Shown: positions 8,880 to 17,899 of the stretch, one piece after another | Layout: each line of letters opens with the position of its first letter | Numbering within the stretch: the first letter of the stretch is position 1 | NCBI RefSeq assembly: GCF_002305855.1 | Contig: NZ_CP022163.1 | Location: 434,292 to 498,291, forward strand | DNA from: Melittangium boletus DSM 14713 | GTDB lineage: Bacteria; Myxococcota; Myxococcia; Myxococcales; Myxococcaceae | DNA: 64,000 nucleotides | Direction of reading: 5' to 3' | Notes under the pieces: model-generated | Told to the model about the DNA's origin: nothing | What the model saw: the letters and a program-made list of their open reading frames with translations, nothing else | The model's database searches: none | Position numbers and translations under genes: made by a program

Positions 8880-10631
8880 GTGTCCTCGCCGACCCCTCCC
8901 GCCGTGGCCGGTTCACGCCGCCTCCAGCTCGCACTGGTCTGTGCCTGCGCCGCCCTCGCCTACGCCAACACCCTCGGCAATCAGTTCGCCTGGGTGGACG
9001 TGCTGCTCATCGAATCCAACCCCTGGATCCGGGACTTCCAGCACCTGGGCGACATCTTCGGTTCGGACCTGTGGGCCATCACCCCGGAGCTGGGCCTGAG
9101 CCGCAACTACTACCGGCCCCTCGTCCACGTCACCTTCCTGCTGTGCCGCGCCCTCTTCGGGCTAAAGCCCTGGGGCTACCACCTGCTGATGCTCGTGGGG
9201 CACGTGATCGTCTCCGGGCTCGTCTACCAGGTGGGGTTGCTCTTCTGCGCACGGCGCCAGGCGGGTCCGCTCGCCGCGCTCGCCGCGGGGCTGCTCTTCG
9301 CCGTCCACCCCATCCACACCGAGGCCGTGGCCTGGGTGAGTTCCGTGAACGACGTGGCCATGGCCGTGGGGGTGCTGGGCGCGGCGTGGTGGATGATGAC
9401 GTCCGGGCCTGGATGGACCGCTCGCTGCGTCCTCGCGGGCGTCGCGCTCTTCCTCGCCCTGCTCTTCAAGGAACCCGCGGTGCTGCTGCCCGCCATGATG
9501 GTCGTGTACGACTTCATGACCGGCGGCCGGGCCTGGAGTCCGCGTCAATGGGTGGGCCGCTATGCGCCCCTGCTCGTGGCCCTCGCCCTCTACGCGGCGC
9601 TCCGCCTGCCCGCGCTGTCGGGGGCACACCGGACGCTCCATCACATGAGCCTCGGGACGTGGGGGTTGATCCTCAACACCCTGCCCCTGCTGGCCCAGTA
9701 CCTCGGCGGACTCGTGCTGCCCCTCGAGTTCAACGCCGTCCATGTCTTCACGCCCATCGACTCGCCCGCGGATCCCCAGTTGATCGCGGGAGTGGCCGCG
9801 CTCGCGGGGATCGTGCTCGCGGCGCTCCTCCTCTGGCGGCATGCGCCCACGGCGTTCGTGGCCCTGAGCTGGTGCCTGCTCGCGATGTTGCCGCAGCTCT
9901 ACATCCCCGTGCTCGGCACCAACGCCTTCGCCGAGCGCTACCTCTATCTGCCCTCGGTGGGCTTCGTGCTCCTGGTGGGTTGGGGGCTGGAGGCGCTGGA
10001 GCGCCGGTGGCCCTCGACAAGGCCGTGGCTGCTCGGAGGACTGGCCCTGGTGGTGGTGGCCGGGGGCGTGGCCACCGCCCTGCGCAACCGGGTCTGGTAC
10101 GACGACCTCACCCTGTGGAGCGACACCGCGAGCAAGTCTCCCCAGGAGACCTCCGTGCAGGCGGGGTTGGGCGTCGCCCTGCTCAAGCGGGGCCGGATCG
10201 CCGAGGCCATTCCGCACCTGGAACTCGCCCGGATGAGCAGCCCCGACGTGCGCAACAACCTGGGGCTGGCCTACGCCCAGACGGGACGGCTGCCCGAGGC
10301 GGAAACGGTCCTGCGCGAGGCGGTCCGGCTCGCGCCCGAGGACGCTGGCGCCTGGCTCAACCTGTGCCTGGTGCTCAAGAACCTGAAGCAGTTGCCGGGC
10401 GCGCTCGAGGCCTGTGAGACGGCGGCCCGGCTGGAGCCGCGCCTGCCCGAGGTCCGTACCAGCCTCGGACAGGTGCTGTGGCTCCAGGGCCGCGTCAACG
10501 AAGCCGAGCGGCAACTCCAGGAGGCGCTGGCCGCGAAGCCCGATTTCACACCCGCGCGCCGCCTGCTGGAGCGCATCGCGCGGGATCGAAAGCGGAACTC
10601 GGAGCGGCCCCAGGACGAGGCCCGGCCCTAA
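8880..10631 (+). CDS. Polytopic membrane protein with C-terminal TPR repeats (TMTC/PMT-like)
   Basis: 583 aa, GTG start at 8880. Residues up to about 400 form ten or so hydrophobic helices separated by short loops. The first luminal/periplasmic loop has FAWVDVLLIESNPWIRDF and RNYYRPLVHVTF, the layout of the PMT-C/TMTC glycosyltransferase superfamily. The acidic residues expected there are partly replaced (WVD). The last 150 residues are three to four TPR units (NNLGLAYAQTGRLPEAETVL, AWLNLCLVLKNLKQLPGAL, SLGQVLWLQGRVNEAERQL). It may glycosylate exported proteins or act as an assembly scaffold; the substrate cannot be inferred. Ends with a 4-base convergent overlap with moaB. Confidence 0.8.
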   Translation: MSSPTPPAVAGSRRLQLALVCACAALAYANTLGNQFAWVDVLLIESNPWIRDFQHLGDIFGSDLWAITPELGLSRNYYRPLVHVTFLLCRALFGLKPWGYHLLMLVGHVIVSGLVYQVGLLFCARRQAGPLAALAAGLLFAVHPIHTEAVAWVSSVNDVAMAVGVLGAAWWMMTSGPGWTARCVLAGVALFLALLFKEPAVLLPAMMVVYDFMTGGRAWSPRQWVGRYAPLLVALALYAALRLPALSGAHRTLHHMSLGTWGLILNTLPLLAQYLGGLVLPLEFNAVHVFTPIDSPADPQLIAGVAALAGIVLAALLLWRHAPTAFVALSWCLLAMLPQLYIPVLGTNAFAERYLYLPSVGFVLLVGWGLEALERRWPSTRPWLLGGLALVVVAGGVATALRNRVWYDDLTLWSDTASKSPQETSVQAGLGVALLKRGRIAEAIPHLELARMSSPDVRNNLGLAYAQTGRLPEAETVLREAVRLAPEDAGAWLNLCLVLKNLKQLPGALEACETAARLEPRLPEVRTSLGQVLWLQGRVNEAERQLQEALAAKPDFTPARRLLERIARDRKRNSERPQDEARP

Positions 10632-11230
10632 CGCGTCAGCTCACGCACCGCGTGCCCCAGCTCGGGGAGGATGAGCTTGTGCAGCCCCAGGCGCACCGCC
10701 TGGGGAGAGCCCGGCAGCGCGAAGAGGATCATCCCCCGCCAGGTGCCCGCCGTGGCGCGGGACATCATCGCGGGGCTGCCAATCTCCTGGTACGACAGCA
10801 TCCGGAACAGCTCGCCGAAGCCGGGCAGCTCCTTCTCGAAGAGGCTCCGCAGCGTCTCCACCGTGCTGTCACGGCGGCCAATCCCCGTGCCTCCGGTGAA
10901 GAGGACCGCCCGGGCGCCCACCTCTCGCGCCTCGTCGAGGGTCGCGCGGATGGCCTCGGGCTCGTCGGGGATGACCTTGTAGCCGCTCACCGAGTGCCCC
11001 TCGGCCTCCAGCAACTCGCGCAACGTCCGGCCACTCTCGTCTCGTGACGCATCGCGGCTATCCGAGCACGTCACCACGAACGCGCTCACGTGCACCGGCG
11101 CATGGGCCTTGTGCTCCGCCGCCGCGTGCGACTCGTGTCCGTGGTCGTGGTCATGATCGTGCCCGTGGTCATGATCATGGTGGTGGTGGTGGTGAGGCCC
11201 GTGGCGGTGGTCGTGTCCTTCGTGTGCCAT
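10628..11230 (-). CDS. moaB: MoaB-type molybdenum cofactor protein with histidine-rich N-terminus
   Basis: 200 aa. Residues 1-40 are a His/Asp tract (MAHEGHDHRHGPHHHHHHDH and onward) not found in typical MoaB of about 170 aa. From about residue 47 comes the MogA/MoaB fold: SAFVVTCSDSRDASRDESGR, VLFTGGTGIGRRDSTVETL (the molybdopterin-binding GGTG), GSPAMMSRATAGTWRG and FALPGSPQAVRLGL. Role: adenylation of molybdopterin in Moco synthesis, cytosolic. The His tract probably binds Ni, Zn or Co. Nine bases downstream of the Rieske gene, so probably co-transcribed with it. Confidence 0.93.
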   Translation of the reverse strand: MAHEGHDHRHGPHHHHHHDHDHGHDHDHDHGHESHAAAEHKAHAPVHVSAFVVTCSDSRDASRDESGRTLRELLEAEGHSVSGYKVIPDEPEAIRATLDEAREVGARAVLFTGGTGIGRRDSTVETLRSLFEKELPGFGELFRMLSYQEIGSPAMMSRATAGTWRGMILFALPGSPQAVRLGLHKLILPELGHAVRELTR

Positions 11231-11239
11231 GCCGTCCTC

Positions 11240-11557
11240 CTACAGATCCTGCTCGGACAGCTCGACCGTCAGCTCGCCGTCCTCGACCGAGATCGCCATC
11301 GTGGGCTGGTCGTCGCACACCCCCGGCGAGGTCTCGTTCTTGCCCGTGTCCATGTCGAAGCCCACCTCGTGGCAGGGGCAGATGACCAGGTTGTCCTCGA
11401 TGCGGCCGCCGGACAGCAGACACCCGGCGTGGTTGCACGAGTCATCCAATCCCTTGTAGCGCCCATTGATGCGGGCGATGCACAGGCTGCGCTTGCCCAC
11501 CTCGTAGCCGCGCATCTCCTTTTCGGCGAAGTCCGCCGGTCCGAGCTTGATCTTCAT
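11240..11557 (-). CDS. Rieske [2Fe-2S] ferredoxin-like protein
   Basis: 105 aa. The two cluster-binding boxes are SCNHAGC (C-x-H) and ICPCHEVGFD (C-x2-H) about 17 residues apart, as in Rieske ferredoxins of dioxygenases and NirD-type proteins. It has no signal peptide or membrane anchor, so it is cytosolic. One extra cysteine in each box (NHAGC, CPC) is unusual but does not replace a ligand. First gene of a likely Rieske-moaB operon; it could be an electron carrier for a molybdoenzyme, though none is in the window. Confidence 0.9.
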   Translation of the reverse strand: MKIKLGPADFAEKEMRGYEVGKRSLCIARINGRYKGLDDSCNHAGCLLSGGRIEDNLVICPCHEVGFDMDTGKNETSPGVCDDQPTMAISVEDGELTVELSEQDL

Positions 11558-11799
11558 CGGTTCCGTCTCTCGTGGCTGTCAGAAATCACTGCCCGGCGAC
11601 CCTTGTACCCCGTTGCCGTGGGGGCGGGGGAAGTCTTGGGCGGAACCCGGGGATTTGCCCGCCCGCTCGCCCGAGAAGCCCGCGCCATGTCGGTCCCTGT
11701 GTCATCCACACACCACACCGGTGCCCCCGGGGACGAACACGGAGCGCCACACGTTTCCGCTCGCCTGCACCCCCGTTCCGAGGGCATTACCTTTCCCCT

Positions 11800-13542
11800 G
11801 TGAAGCCGCCAGACAAAGCCACCGTGGTCCAGATTCTCCGGGACATCTCCCTCTTCCTCCAGATGAAGGGGGAGAATCCCTTCCGCAGCCGCGCCTACGA
11901 CATCGCCGCCGACCGCATCTCGGGGCTCTCCGAGGACCTCGGGACCCTGCTGCGCGAGGATCGCCTCAAGGAACTGCCGGGAATCGGTCAGGCCATCTCC
12001 GACAAGGTGGCCGAGCTGATGTCCACGGGCCGCCTCTCCGCCTATGAGACCCTGCGCGCCGAATTGCCCGCGGGCGTCCTGGAGCTCGTCCGGGTGCCGG
12101 AGCTGGGGCCGAAGAAGGCCGTGCTGCTCGCCCGGGAGCTGGGCGTGGACAGCGTCGACGCGCTGGAGAAGGCCTGCCGCGAGGGCCGCGTGCGCCACGT
12201 GGCGGGCTTCGGCGAGAAGAGCGAGGCCAACCTGCTGGCGGGCATCGAGCTGTACCGGCGCTCCACCACGCCCCGGCGGCTGCTCGGGGACGTGATGCCC
12301 GTGGCCGAGCGGCTGCTCACCTCCGTGAAGAACACGCCCGGCGTGGTGCGCGCGAGCGTCGGAGGGAGCCTGCGCCGGCGAGCGGAGACCGTGGGGGACG
12401 TGGACCTCATCGCCTCGGCGGCCGAGCCCGGCGCGGTGTTCGACGCCTTCTGCCGCGCCCCCGAGGTGGCCCACGTCATCGGCCGGGGAGAGAGCAAGTG
12501 CTCGGTGCGGCTGCATGACAAGGACCTCCAGGTGGACCTGCGGGTGCTGCCAGACGAGGACTTCGCCACCGCGCTGCACCACTTCACCGGCTCGCGCGCC
12601 CACCACCTGCGCCTGCGGGGGCTCGCGCAGGATCGCGGCTTGAAGATCTCCGAATGGGGCGTCCACCGCGCCGATGGCACCAAGCTGCCCGTGCCCGACG
12701 AGGCCGCGCTCTATCGGCTGCTGGACATGCAGTACATCCCCCCCGAGCTGCGCGAGGACACCGGGGAGATCGAAGCGGCGCTCGCGGGCAAGCTGCCCGA
12801 GGACCTGGTGGCATGGGAGGACATCCAGGGCGCCGTGCACGCCCACAGCACGTGGTCGGATGGAAGGAACTCCCTCGAGGAGATGGCGCGCGCGGCCCAG
12901 GCCCTGGGGCTCAAGTTCCTCACCGTCACCGAGCACAGCGAGGCGGCCATCTACGCCGGGGGTCTCAAGGAAGACGACCTGCGCCGGCAGTGGGATGAGA
13001 TCGACCGCGTCAACGACACCGTGAAGGGCCTGCGGCTGCTCAAGGGCATCGAAGTGGACATCCTGGAGAGCGGCGCGCTCGACTACTCCGACAGCGTGCT
13101 CGAACAGTTGGAAGTGGTCATTGGCTCCATCCACGTGCGCCACGGCATGGACGAGGACCAGATGACGCGCCGGCTGCTCCAGGCCTTCGACAACCCGCAC
13201 CTGCACATCCTCGGACACCCCACCGGGCGCCTCATCCAGAGCCGCGACCCCTACCCCTTGCGCATGGAGGCGGTGCTCGACAAGGCCGCCGAGCGCGGCG
13301 TGGTCGTCGAGGTCAACGGCAAGCCGGAGCGCCTGGACCTCAAGACGGAGCACGTGCGCATGGCCACTCAGCGGGGCGTGAAGCTGGTGGTGAGCTGCGA
13401 CGCGCACCGGGCCTCGGACCTGGAGAACCTGGCCTTCGCCGTGGCCACCGCCCGCCGGGGCTGGGCCCGCCGGAGCGACGTCCTCAACACCTTGCCCGCC
13501 GAGCGGTTCATCTCCGCGCTGCGCGAACAGCGCGCGGGCTGA
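11800..13542 (+). CDS. polX: DNA polymerase/3'-5' exonuclease PolX
   Basis: 580 aa, GTG start at 11800 (VKPPDKATVVQILRDISLFL). The frame stays open upstream but that stretch is compositionally unlike coding sequence. Order: helix-hairpin-helix N-terminal domain (LKELPGIGQAISDKVAEL; VRVPELGPKKAVLL), then the PolX palm with GGSLRRRAETVGDVDLI (GDVD catalytic aspartates) and LQVDLRVL, then a C-terminal PHP domain (HAHSTWSDGRNSLEEM; VTEHSEAA; HPTGRLIQSRDPYP; VSCDAHR). The three-domain plan matches bacterial PolX, a gap-filling base-excision-repair polymerase whose PHP domain gives 3'-5' exonuclease and AP endonuclease activity. Converges with apt. Confidence 0.96.
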   Translation: MKPPDKATVVQILRDISLFLQMKGENPFRSRAYDIAADRISGLSEDLGTLLREDRLKELPGIGQAISDKVAELMSTGRLSAYETLRAELPAGVLELVRVPELGPKKAVLLARELGVDSVDALEKACREGRVRHVAGFGEKSEANLLAGIELYRRSTTPRRLLGDVMPVAERLLTSVKNTPGVVRASVGGSLRRRAETVGDVDLIASAAEPGAVFDAFCRAPEVAHVIGRGESKCSVRLHDKDLQVDLRVLPDEDFATALHHFTGSRAHHLRLRGLAQDRGLKISEWGVHRADGTKLPVPDEAALYRLLDMQYIPPELREDTGEIEAALAGKLPEDLVAWEDIQGAVHAHSTWSDGRNSLEEMARAAQALGLKFLTVTEHSEAAIYAGGLKEDDLRRQWDEIDRVNDTVKGLRLLKGIEVDILESGALDYSDSVLEQLEVVIGSIHVRHGMDEDQMTRRLLQAFDNPHLHILGHPTGRLIQSRDPYPLRMEAVLDKAAERGVVVEVNGKPERLDLKTEHVRMATQRGVKLVVSCDAHRASDLENLAFAVATARRGWARRSDVLNTLPAERFISALREQRAG

Positions 13543-13547
13543 CGGGC

Positions 13548-14111
13548 TCAGTAGGAGAGCAGGGCGCAGACCTTGTCTCGCCCCAGCCGCTCACGCCCCG
13601 GCAGGAAGTCGAGCGAGATGAGGAAGCTGAAGCCCACCACCTCGCCCCCCAGCTGGGTCACGAGCCGCGCGGCGGCATCGGCCGTGCCGCCCGTGGCCAG
13701 CAGATCATCCACGATGAGCACCCGGTCGCCCGGACCCACGGCGTCCTCGTGTACCTGCAGAGCGTCCTCGCCGTACTCCAGGGAATAGCGCTCGGTGCGC
13801 GTGCGCCAGGGCAGCTTCCCCGGCTTGCGTGCGGGAACCAGGCCCGCGTGCAGCTTCAGGGCGATGGGCGCGCCCAACAGGAAGCCACGCGCCTCCACCC
13901 CCACCACCCGGGAGATGCGCTGCCCCTGGAAGGGCGCCGCCATCGCATCCACCACCCGGCTCAACAGGCGCGGATCCGCCAGGACGGGCGTCATGTCCTT
14001 GAAGCGGATGCCCGGCTTGGGAAAGTCCGGGATGTCCCGGAGACGGGCCCCCACCTCCTCGCGAAGCGAGGAGTCCTGCGAGGCGGCGAACGAAGAGGAC
14101 GTCTGGATCAT
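13548..14111 (-). CDS. apt: Adenine phosphoribosyltransferase
   Basis: 187 aa. N-terminal LRDIPDFPKPGIRFKDMTPVL is characteristic of APT; VVGVEARGFLLGAPIALKL and the PRPP loop VLIVDDLLATGGTADAAARL are present. It converts adenine and PRPP to AMP. ATG at 14111 overlaps the stop of the mutarotase gene (ATGA), making it the last gene of the long minus-strand cluster. In this setting it can salvage the adenine released by the methylthioadenosine phosphorylase encoded upstream in the same unit. Confidence 0.95.
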   Translation of the reverse strand: MIQTSSSFAASQDSSLREEVGARLRDIPDFPKPGIRFKDMTPVLADPRLLSRVVDAMAAPFQGQRISRVVGVEARGFLLGAPIALKLHAGLVPARKPGKLPWRTRTERYSLEYGEDALQVHEDAVGPGDRVLIVDDLLATGGTADAAARLVTQLGGEVVGFSFLISLDFLPGRERLGRDKVCALLSY

Positions 14112-14959
14112 GGGAGGGCTCCAAGGGGAGAGGACAAGACACTCAGGTGCTGGGATGCCAACCACTCGTCCCCGGGCGAAAGACAGACAGGGCGCTCCAC
14201 GGCGGCTGACTCAATACAAACGAAATGTCTGTACCCTTCATCGGGGAGGTCGGCAAGCCTTCTGGAGAGCTCCTTCCAGGGATTCCAGACGACCACGTCG
14301 GGGAATGACTCCTGCCGCACCTGGATCGGCAGCGTGTCTCCCCGGAGCTCGACGGGCGTGGTCACACCAAAGAAGAACCGGTCCACCTCCCGGTCGATCC
14401 GGAGCAGTTCCTCCCGCTGGATATCCCTCCTGCGCTGGTCCGCGGAGTCCAGATAACGAATCCCCTGCAAGCCCCGGATGACGGCCTGGGGCGCGTTGGC
14501 GGCCAGATAGGTGTGAAGGGCACACGTGAAGTCGAACGGGTGGTCCCCCGTGTTGATGACGGCGAGGGACGTCGTCAGCTCCGAGCCCTTGAAGCGCGCG
14601 CGCAGCACGAGTTCGAAGGAATGGGGCCAGATGCTCCGGGTATACGGATCATCCGACAGACGCAATTCGACGGAACCACTGCCACAGGAGAGGATCGCGC
14701 TGCTCGACACCCGCCAGGGACTCGACCGGGCGAACCCATGTTTCGGCAAGGGCCCTTCGTGCGCGAACTGGGGGAAGATGACGGGAATTCCGCCCCGGAT
14801 CGCGGAGGTGGCGCGCAGGTCCGCCAAGGGGCTCGAATACAACCGCTCGATACCATCCGGGGTCACCCAGGAGCAGATCTGCCCGCCCCGAGCGGAGAAC
14901 CGGATCCGAGCTCCATCAGGGGCCGTCACCGAGGACAAGGAATCGACATTCGAATGCAT
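14108..14959 (-). CDS. D-hexose-6-phosphate mutarotase (aldose-1-epimerase family)
   Basis: 283 aa from ATG at 14959 (MHSNVDSLSSV); an alternative ATG lies 75 bases upstream. YeaD-like features: SAIRGGIPVIFPQFAHEGPLPKHGFARSS split over the conserved GGIP and PKHGFAR motifs, CALHTYLAAN (catalytic-region histidine), VVVWNPW and FVCIESAAV with the glutamate. The enzyme interconverts anomers of glucose-6-phosphate and related sugars in the cytosol. Seventy-five bases after the MFS stop and overlapping apt. In the cluster it could supply the sugar-phosphate anomer used by the dehydrogenase/aminotransferase pair. Confidence 0.88.
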   Translation of the reverse strand: MHSNVDSLSSVTAPDGARIRFSARGGQICSWVTPDGIERLYSSPLADLRATSAIRGGIPVIFPQFAHEGPLPKHGFARSSPWRVSSSAILSCGSGSVELRLSDDPYTRSIWPHSFELVLRARFKGSELTTSLAVINTGDHPFDFTCALHTYLAANAPQAVIRGLQGIRYLDSADQRRRDIQREELLRIDREVDRFFFGVTTPVELRGDTLPIQVRQESFPDVVVWNPWKELSRRLADLPDEGYRHFVCIESAAVERPVCLSPGDEWLASQHLSVLSSPLGALP

Positions 14960-15034
14960 GGGTCTACGTTCTCCAGACAGACCCATGCCCGGGCGGTCAA
15001 TGCCACCCAGGGAGGGACCTCGGCGAACGTCCAA

Positions 15035-16294
15035 TCAAGACAGAGAGGGAGACAACTTGCCGGCCCGCCCCACCGTGAACCGGCGGGCGATCAGGATCGC
15101 GAAGAAGACATACAAACCGATGACACCAATCGGGACGGAAGGACCGAAGGCGTCGGCGATGACCCCCGCCGCCAGCGTGCTCACGGTGAGCGCCATGTCC
15201 GCGCCCAGGCGCCAGATCGAGTACACCCGCCCCGAGTGCTCGGGTGGACACGCGACATGGATGGCGCTCCACAACGCGATGTTCTGGATGGCCATCGACG
15301 CACCCGCCAGCGCCGTGAGCAGGATGACCACCGGCAGGGTCGTGGCGAAGTACATCAGCCCGAAGGAGGCTCCGATCCCAATCCAGGCGACCGTCGCGTA
15401 GTTCAGCGCGTGCTGTCCCATCTTCAGGCGCGTGGAGAAGAAGCCCGCCAGCAGGCCGCCGACGCCATACGCCGTGACCGCGGAGGCATGACCGGCGGTG
15501 CCGCCCCCCGTGGTGTCCAGGGTCAGACGCGGCAGGAGGACGTAGTAGCAGGCGCCATAGGCGAGATTGAAGAGGATCTCCGCCACGATGATGTACTGCA
15601 ACGCGGGCTGCTGGCGGACCACGACCATCGCTTCCTTGAGATCGGCGACCAGGCCCTTGCGCTGCTTGCGCTCACTGCGGAAGTCACGGACCTCGAGCCG
15701 GCGCCCCGCGTAGGCCATGCCCGCGTAGAACAAACCAATCAACGCATAGAGATTGAAGACCGACGTCACGCTGCGCAGCGCGTTGGCGAGCAGCGGCGCG
15801 GTGAGGCGGGCGGTGCGCTTGGCCGTGTCCGCGATGCCGTTGAGCTGCTGGGTGTCCGCCCCCTCTTGTGCCAGGCCCCGCACGAGCGAATAGAAGCTCG
15901 GTGCCTCGAAGGTCCGGCACGTGGAGATGGCGAAGGCGAACAGGCACAACAGCGGCACATTCACCCAGCCCAGGTTCGACAGGCCCGCCACCATCAGCGC
16001 GAGCGCGCCGCAGATGAGGTTGGTGAGGATGATCGTACGCCGGGGCGGAACGGAGTCCGCATGGGCGCCCGCGGGCAGGCTGAACAGCCAGAGCGGCGTG
16101 CGGCTCGACATGCTCGCGAACGCGGTGGCGGTCGACGAGTGCGTCAACTCCCACACGATCCAGATCAAGGCGACGTCCTGGATGACGTCCGCCATGAGCA
16201 CCGACAAACGGCCGAGAAACACCACCTGCACGTTGTGCTGGCGGAACAGACTCACCTGACTCACGGCCTCGCTGGGAGCGGGAGACGCATTCAT
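15035..16294 (-). CDS. MFS transporter
   Basis: 419 aa with about 12 hydrophobic helices. DSVPPRRTIILTN between helices 2 and 3 is the position of MFS motif A, though degenerate. The overall pattern (Val/Leu/Ala helices, long cytosolic loop with RRLEVRDFRSERKQRKG between halves) is of the DHA/MFS_3 (EntS-like) exporter type. Start: ATG at 16294 is six bases from GAGGA, whereas the ATG at 16300 abuts it, so 16294 is preferred. Ten bases after the stop of the binding-protein gene. Most likely the exporter for the product of the cluster. Confidence 0.88.
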   Translation of the reverse strand: MNASPAPSEAVSQVSLFRQHNVQVVFLGRLSVLMADVIQDVALIWIVWELTHSSTATAFASMSSRTPLWLFSLPAGAHADSVPPRRTIILTNLICGALALMVAGLSNLGWVNVPLLCLFAFAISTCRTFEAPSFYSLVRGLAQEGADTQQLNGIADTAKRTARLTAPLLANALRSVTSVFNLYALIGLFYAGMAYAGRRLEVRDFRSERKQRKGLVADLKEAMVVVRQQPALQYIIVAEILFNLAYGACYYVLLPRLTLDTTGGGTAGHASAVTAYGVGGLLAGFFSTRLKMGQHALNYATVAWIGIGASFGLMYFATTLPVVILLTALAGASMAIQNIALWSAIHVACPPEHSGRVYSIWRLGADMALTVSTLAAGVIADAFGPSVPIGVIGLYVFFAILIARRFTVGRAGKLSPSLS

Positions 16295-16303
16295 GGGCAT
16301 TCC

Positions 16304-17248
16304 TCAAACGGCGGCTGGCGTGAAGACGCGACGCCAGTTCTCGCACGCGGACGCCCGTGAAGCAGCCGCCTGGGCGGCATTGATGGGTTGAATGGGGAGC
16401 CCCTGCTCCCTGGGCGGGGCGTCCGCCGAGCCGACCAACACGACCTTGTGATATTTCCGGTAGATGGCGCAAGCCTCGGGCGTCAGCATCCACTCCAGGG
16501 CCCTGGACGCCGCGTCCTTCCGGACAGAGCCGGCACGCATCGCGAACCCCTCGGGCTCCGAGCCCGCGGCGTCGGCCGGAATCACCATCTTGACAGGCAG
16601 GCCCATCCTCGCCGTCCGCTCCGCGGCGATCGACACGGTCACACCAATCGAGGCTTCGTCCCCCGCGACGGCGAGGCAGGGCGCGAACGCGGAGCGCTCG
16701 ATGAGCGGCCGGTTCGCGGACACCCCGCGCATGATCTCCCACGTCTTGGCCTCACCCGCCATCTGCAGCAGGGCGGTCAGGTGGAGGAAACCCGCCCCGG
16801 AGTAGGTCGGGTCCGGCACCACCAACTCTCCCCGGTAGCGCGCGTCCGCCAGCTCTTCCCAGCGCGTCGGCACCGGGAGGCCTCGCCGCGCCAGACGCGT
16901 CTCATTGACGCAGAAAGCGGGAACGAAGGCGGAAGGACAGAACCAGCGCGACTCGGGATCCCGCGCCGACTCCGGCAGGCTCCGCACCCTTTCCGAGGTC
17001 AGGGGCGCGAACCAGCCCCGCAGCTCGGGGGCCAACATGGTCGTCAGCGCCCAGCCCAGGATGAGGTCCCATTTCCCGTCTGGCCCCTCGGCGAGCAACC
17101 GATCGAACAAGGCGGCGGTGGACATCCGCTCGATGCGGATCCGGAGATCCGGATTCGCCGCCTCGATGCCCTGGGCATACTCGGCCAGCTCGTACTCTTC
17201 CATGGCGCTATACGCCACCACGGTCTGCTTTTGCGAAACGTCTGTCAT
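16304..17248 (-). CDS. Periplasmic-binding-protein fold protein without a signal peptide
   Basis: 314 aa. The sequence follows the Fe3+/phosphonate/thiamine-type class II binding proteins: TVVAYSAMEEYELAEYAQGI at the start, KWDLILGWALTTMLAPELR, VNETRLARRGLPVPTRWEEL, VPDPTYSGAGFLHLTAL, and a C-terminal RALEWMLTPEACAIYRKY. Unlike those proteins the N-terminus (MTDVSQKQTVVAY) has no signal peptide or lipobox, and no ABC permease or ATPase is nearby. It is therefore probably cytosolic and may be a ligand carrier or an enzyme built on this fold, such as thiaminase or THI5-type proteins. SD AGGAC lies seven bases before ATG 17248. Confidence 0.8.
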   Translation of the reverse strand: MTDVSQKQTVVAYSAMEEYELAEYAQGIEAANPDLRIRIERMSTAALFDRLLAEGPDGKWDLILGWALTTMLAPELRGWFAPLTSERVRSLPESARDPESRWFCPSAFVPAFCVNETRLARRGLPVPTRWEELADARYRGELVVPDPTYSGAGFLHLTALLQMAGEAKTWEIMRGVSANRPLIERSAFAPCLAVAGDEASIGVTVSIAAERTARMGLPVKMVIPADAAGSEPEGFAMRAGSVRKDAASRALEWMLTPEACAIYRKYHKVVLVGSADAPPREQGLPIQPINAAQAAASRASACENWRRVFTPAAV

Positions 17249-17304
17249 GAAGAAGTCCTGACGAAAGCAGACCCGGGCCAGACGGGCATCCCCCGGGACC
17301 GCTC

Positions 17305-17898
17305 TCAGTCCAGCAACCCCGCCAGCTTGGCGTGTTGCAACAACATGATGGTCTTACCGTCCATGATCTCGCCCGTCGAGATCATCCGCAGCGCCTGCTC
17401 GAGCGGCAGTTCGAGGACCTCGATGTCCTCGCCATCCGACTCCAGGCCGCCGCCCTCCCCTGTCTTGTCCCGATCCGTGTACTCCCCCACGAAGAAGTGG
17501 AGGATCTCCGTGACCGAGCCGGGGCTCATGAAGGCCTCGAACGCCTTCTTGACATTGCTGACCAGGAAGCCCGTTTCCTCCTCGGTCTCGCGCTTGATGC
17601 ACGTCTCCGCGTCATCGGTGTCCAGCAGACCCGCGCAGGCCTCGATCAACATCCCAGGGTGGCCATTGACGAACGCGGGAAACCGGAACTGCCTCGTGAG
17701 GATGACGGTCTTCTTCTGCCGGTTGTAGAGCAGAATGGTCGCGCCATTGCCACGATCGTAGGTTTCCCGGCTCACCTTCTGCCACGAGCCGTCCTTGCGC
17801 TGGAAGTCGAAGGTTGTCTTTTTCAAGACATACCAATCATCCGACAACACCTTGACCTCATGGATGCGGATGCGGTCTCGCATGGTCTCGCCACTCAT
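17305..17898 (-). CDS. nudK: NUDIX hydrolase, GDP-mannose pyrophosphatase NudK type
   Basis: 197 aa. Closely follows E. coli NudK as I remember it: [56 protein letters not shown] and [17 protein letters not shown]. The NUDIX helix is [15 protein letters not shown] with the REx2EExG core. Such enzymes cleave GDP-mannose or other nucleotide sugars to sugar-1-phosphate and NMP. The ATG at 17898 follows the TAG of the phosphorylase gene after one base, so translation is coupled. Within the cluster it could trim a nucleotide-sugar intermediate. Confidence 0.88.
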   Translation of the reverse strand: MSGETMRDRIRIHEVKVLSDDWYVLKKTTFDFQRKDGSWQKVSRETYDRGNGATILLYNRQKKTVILTRQFRFPAFVNGHPGMLIEACAGLLDTDDAETCIKRETEEETGFLVSNVKKAFEAFMSPGSVTEILHFFVGEYTDRDKTGEGGGLESDGEDIEVLELPLEQALRMISTGEIMDGKTIMLLQHAKLAGLLD

Positions 17899-17899
17899 T

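Noticed and set aside
6797..10417. Long plus-strand open frame (about 1206 codons) opposite holB and the TIGR02757-type gene
   Set aside because: It runs antisense to holB and the TIGR02757-type gene, then through the TPR gene in another frame. Composition is low-complexity and there is no start signal.
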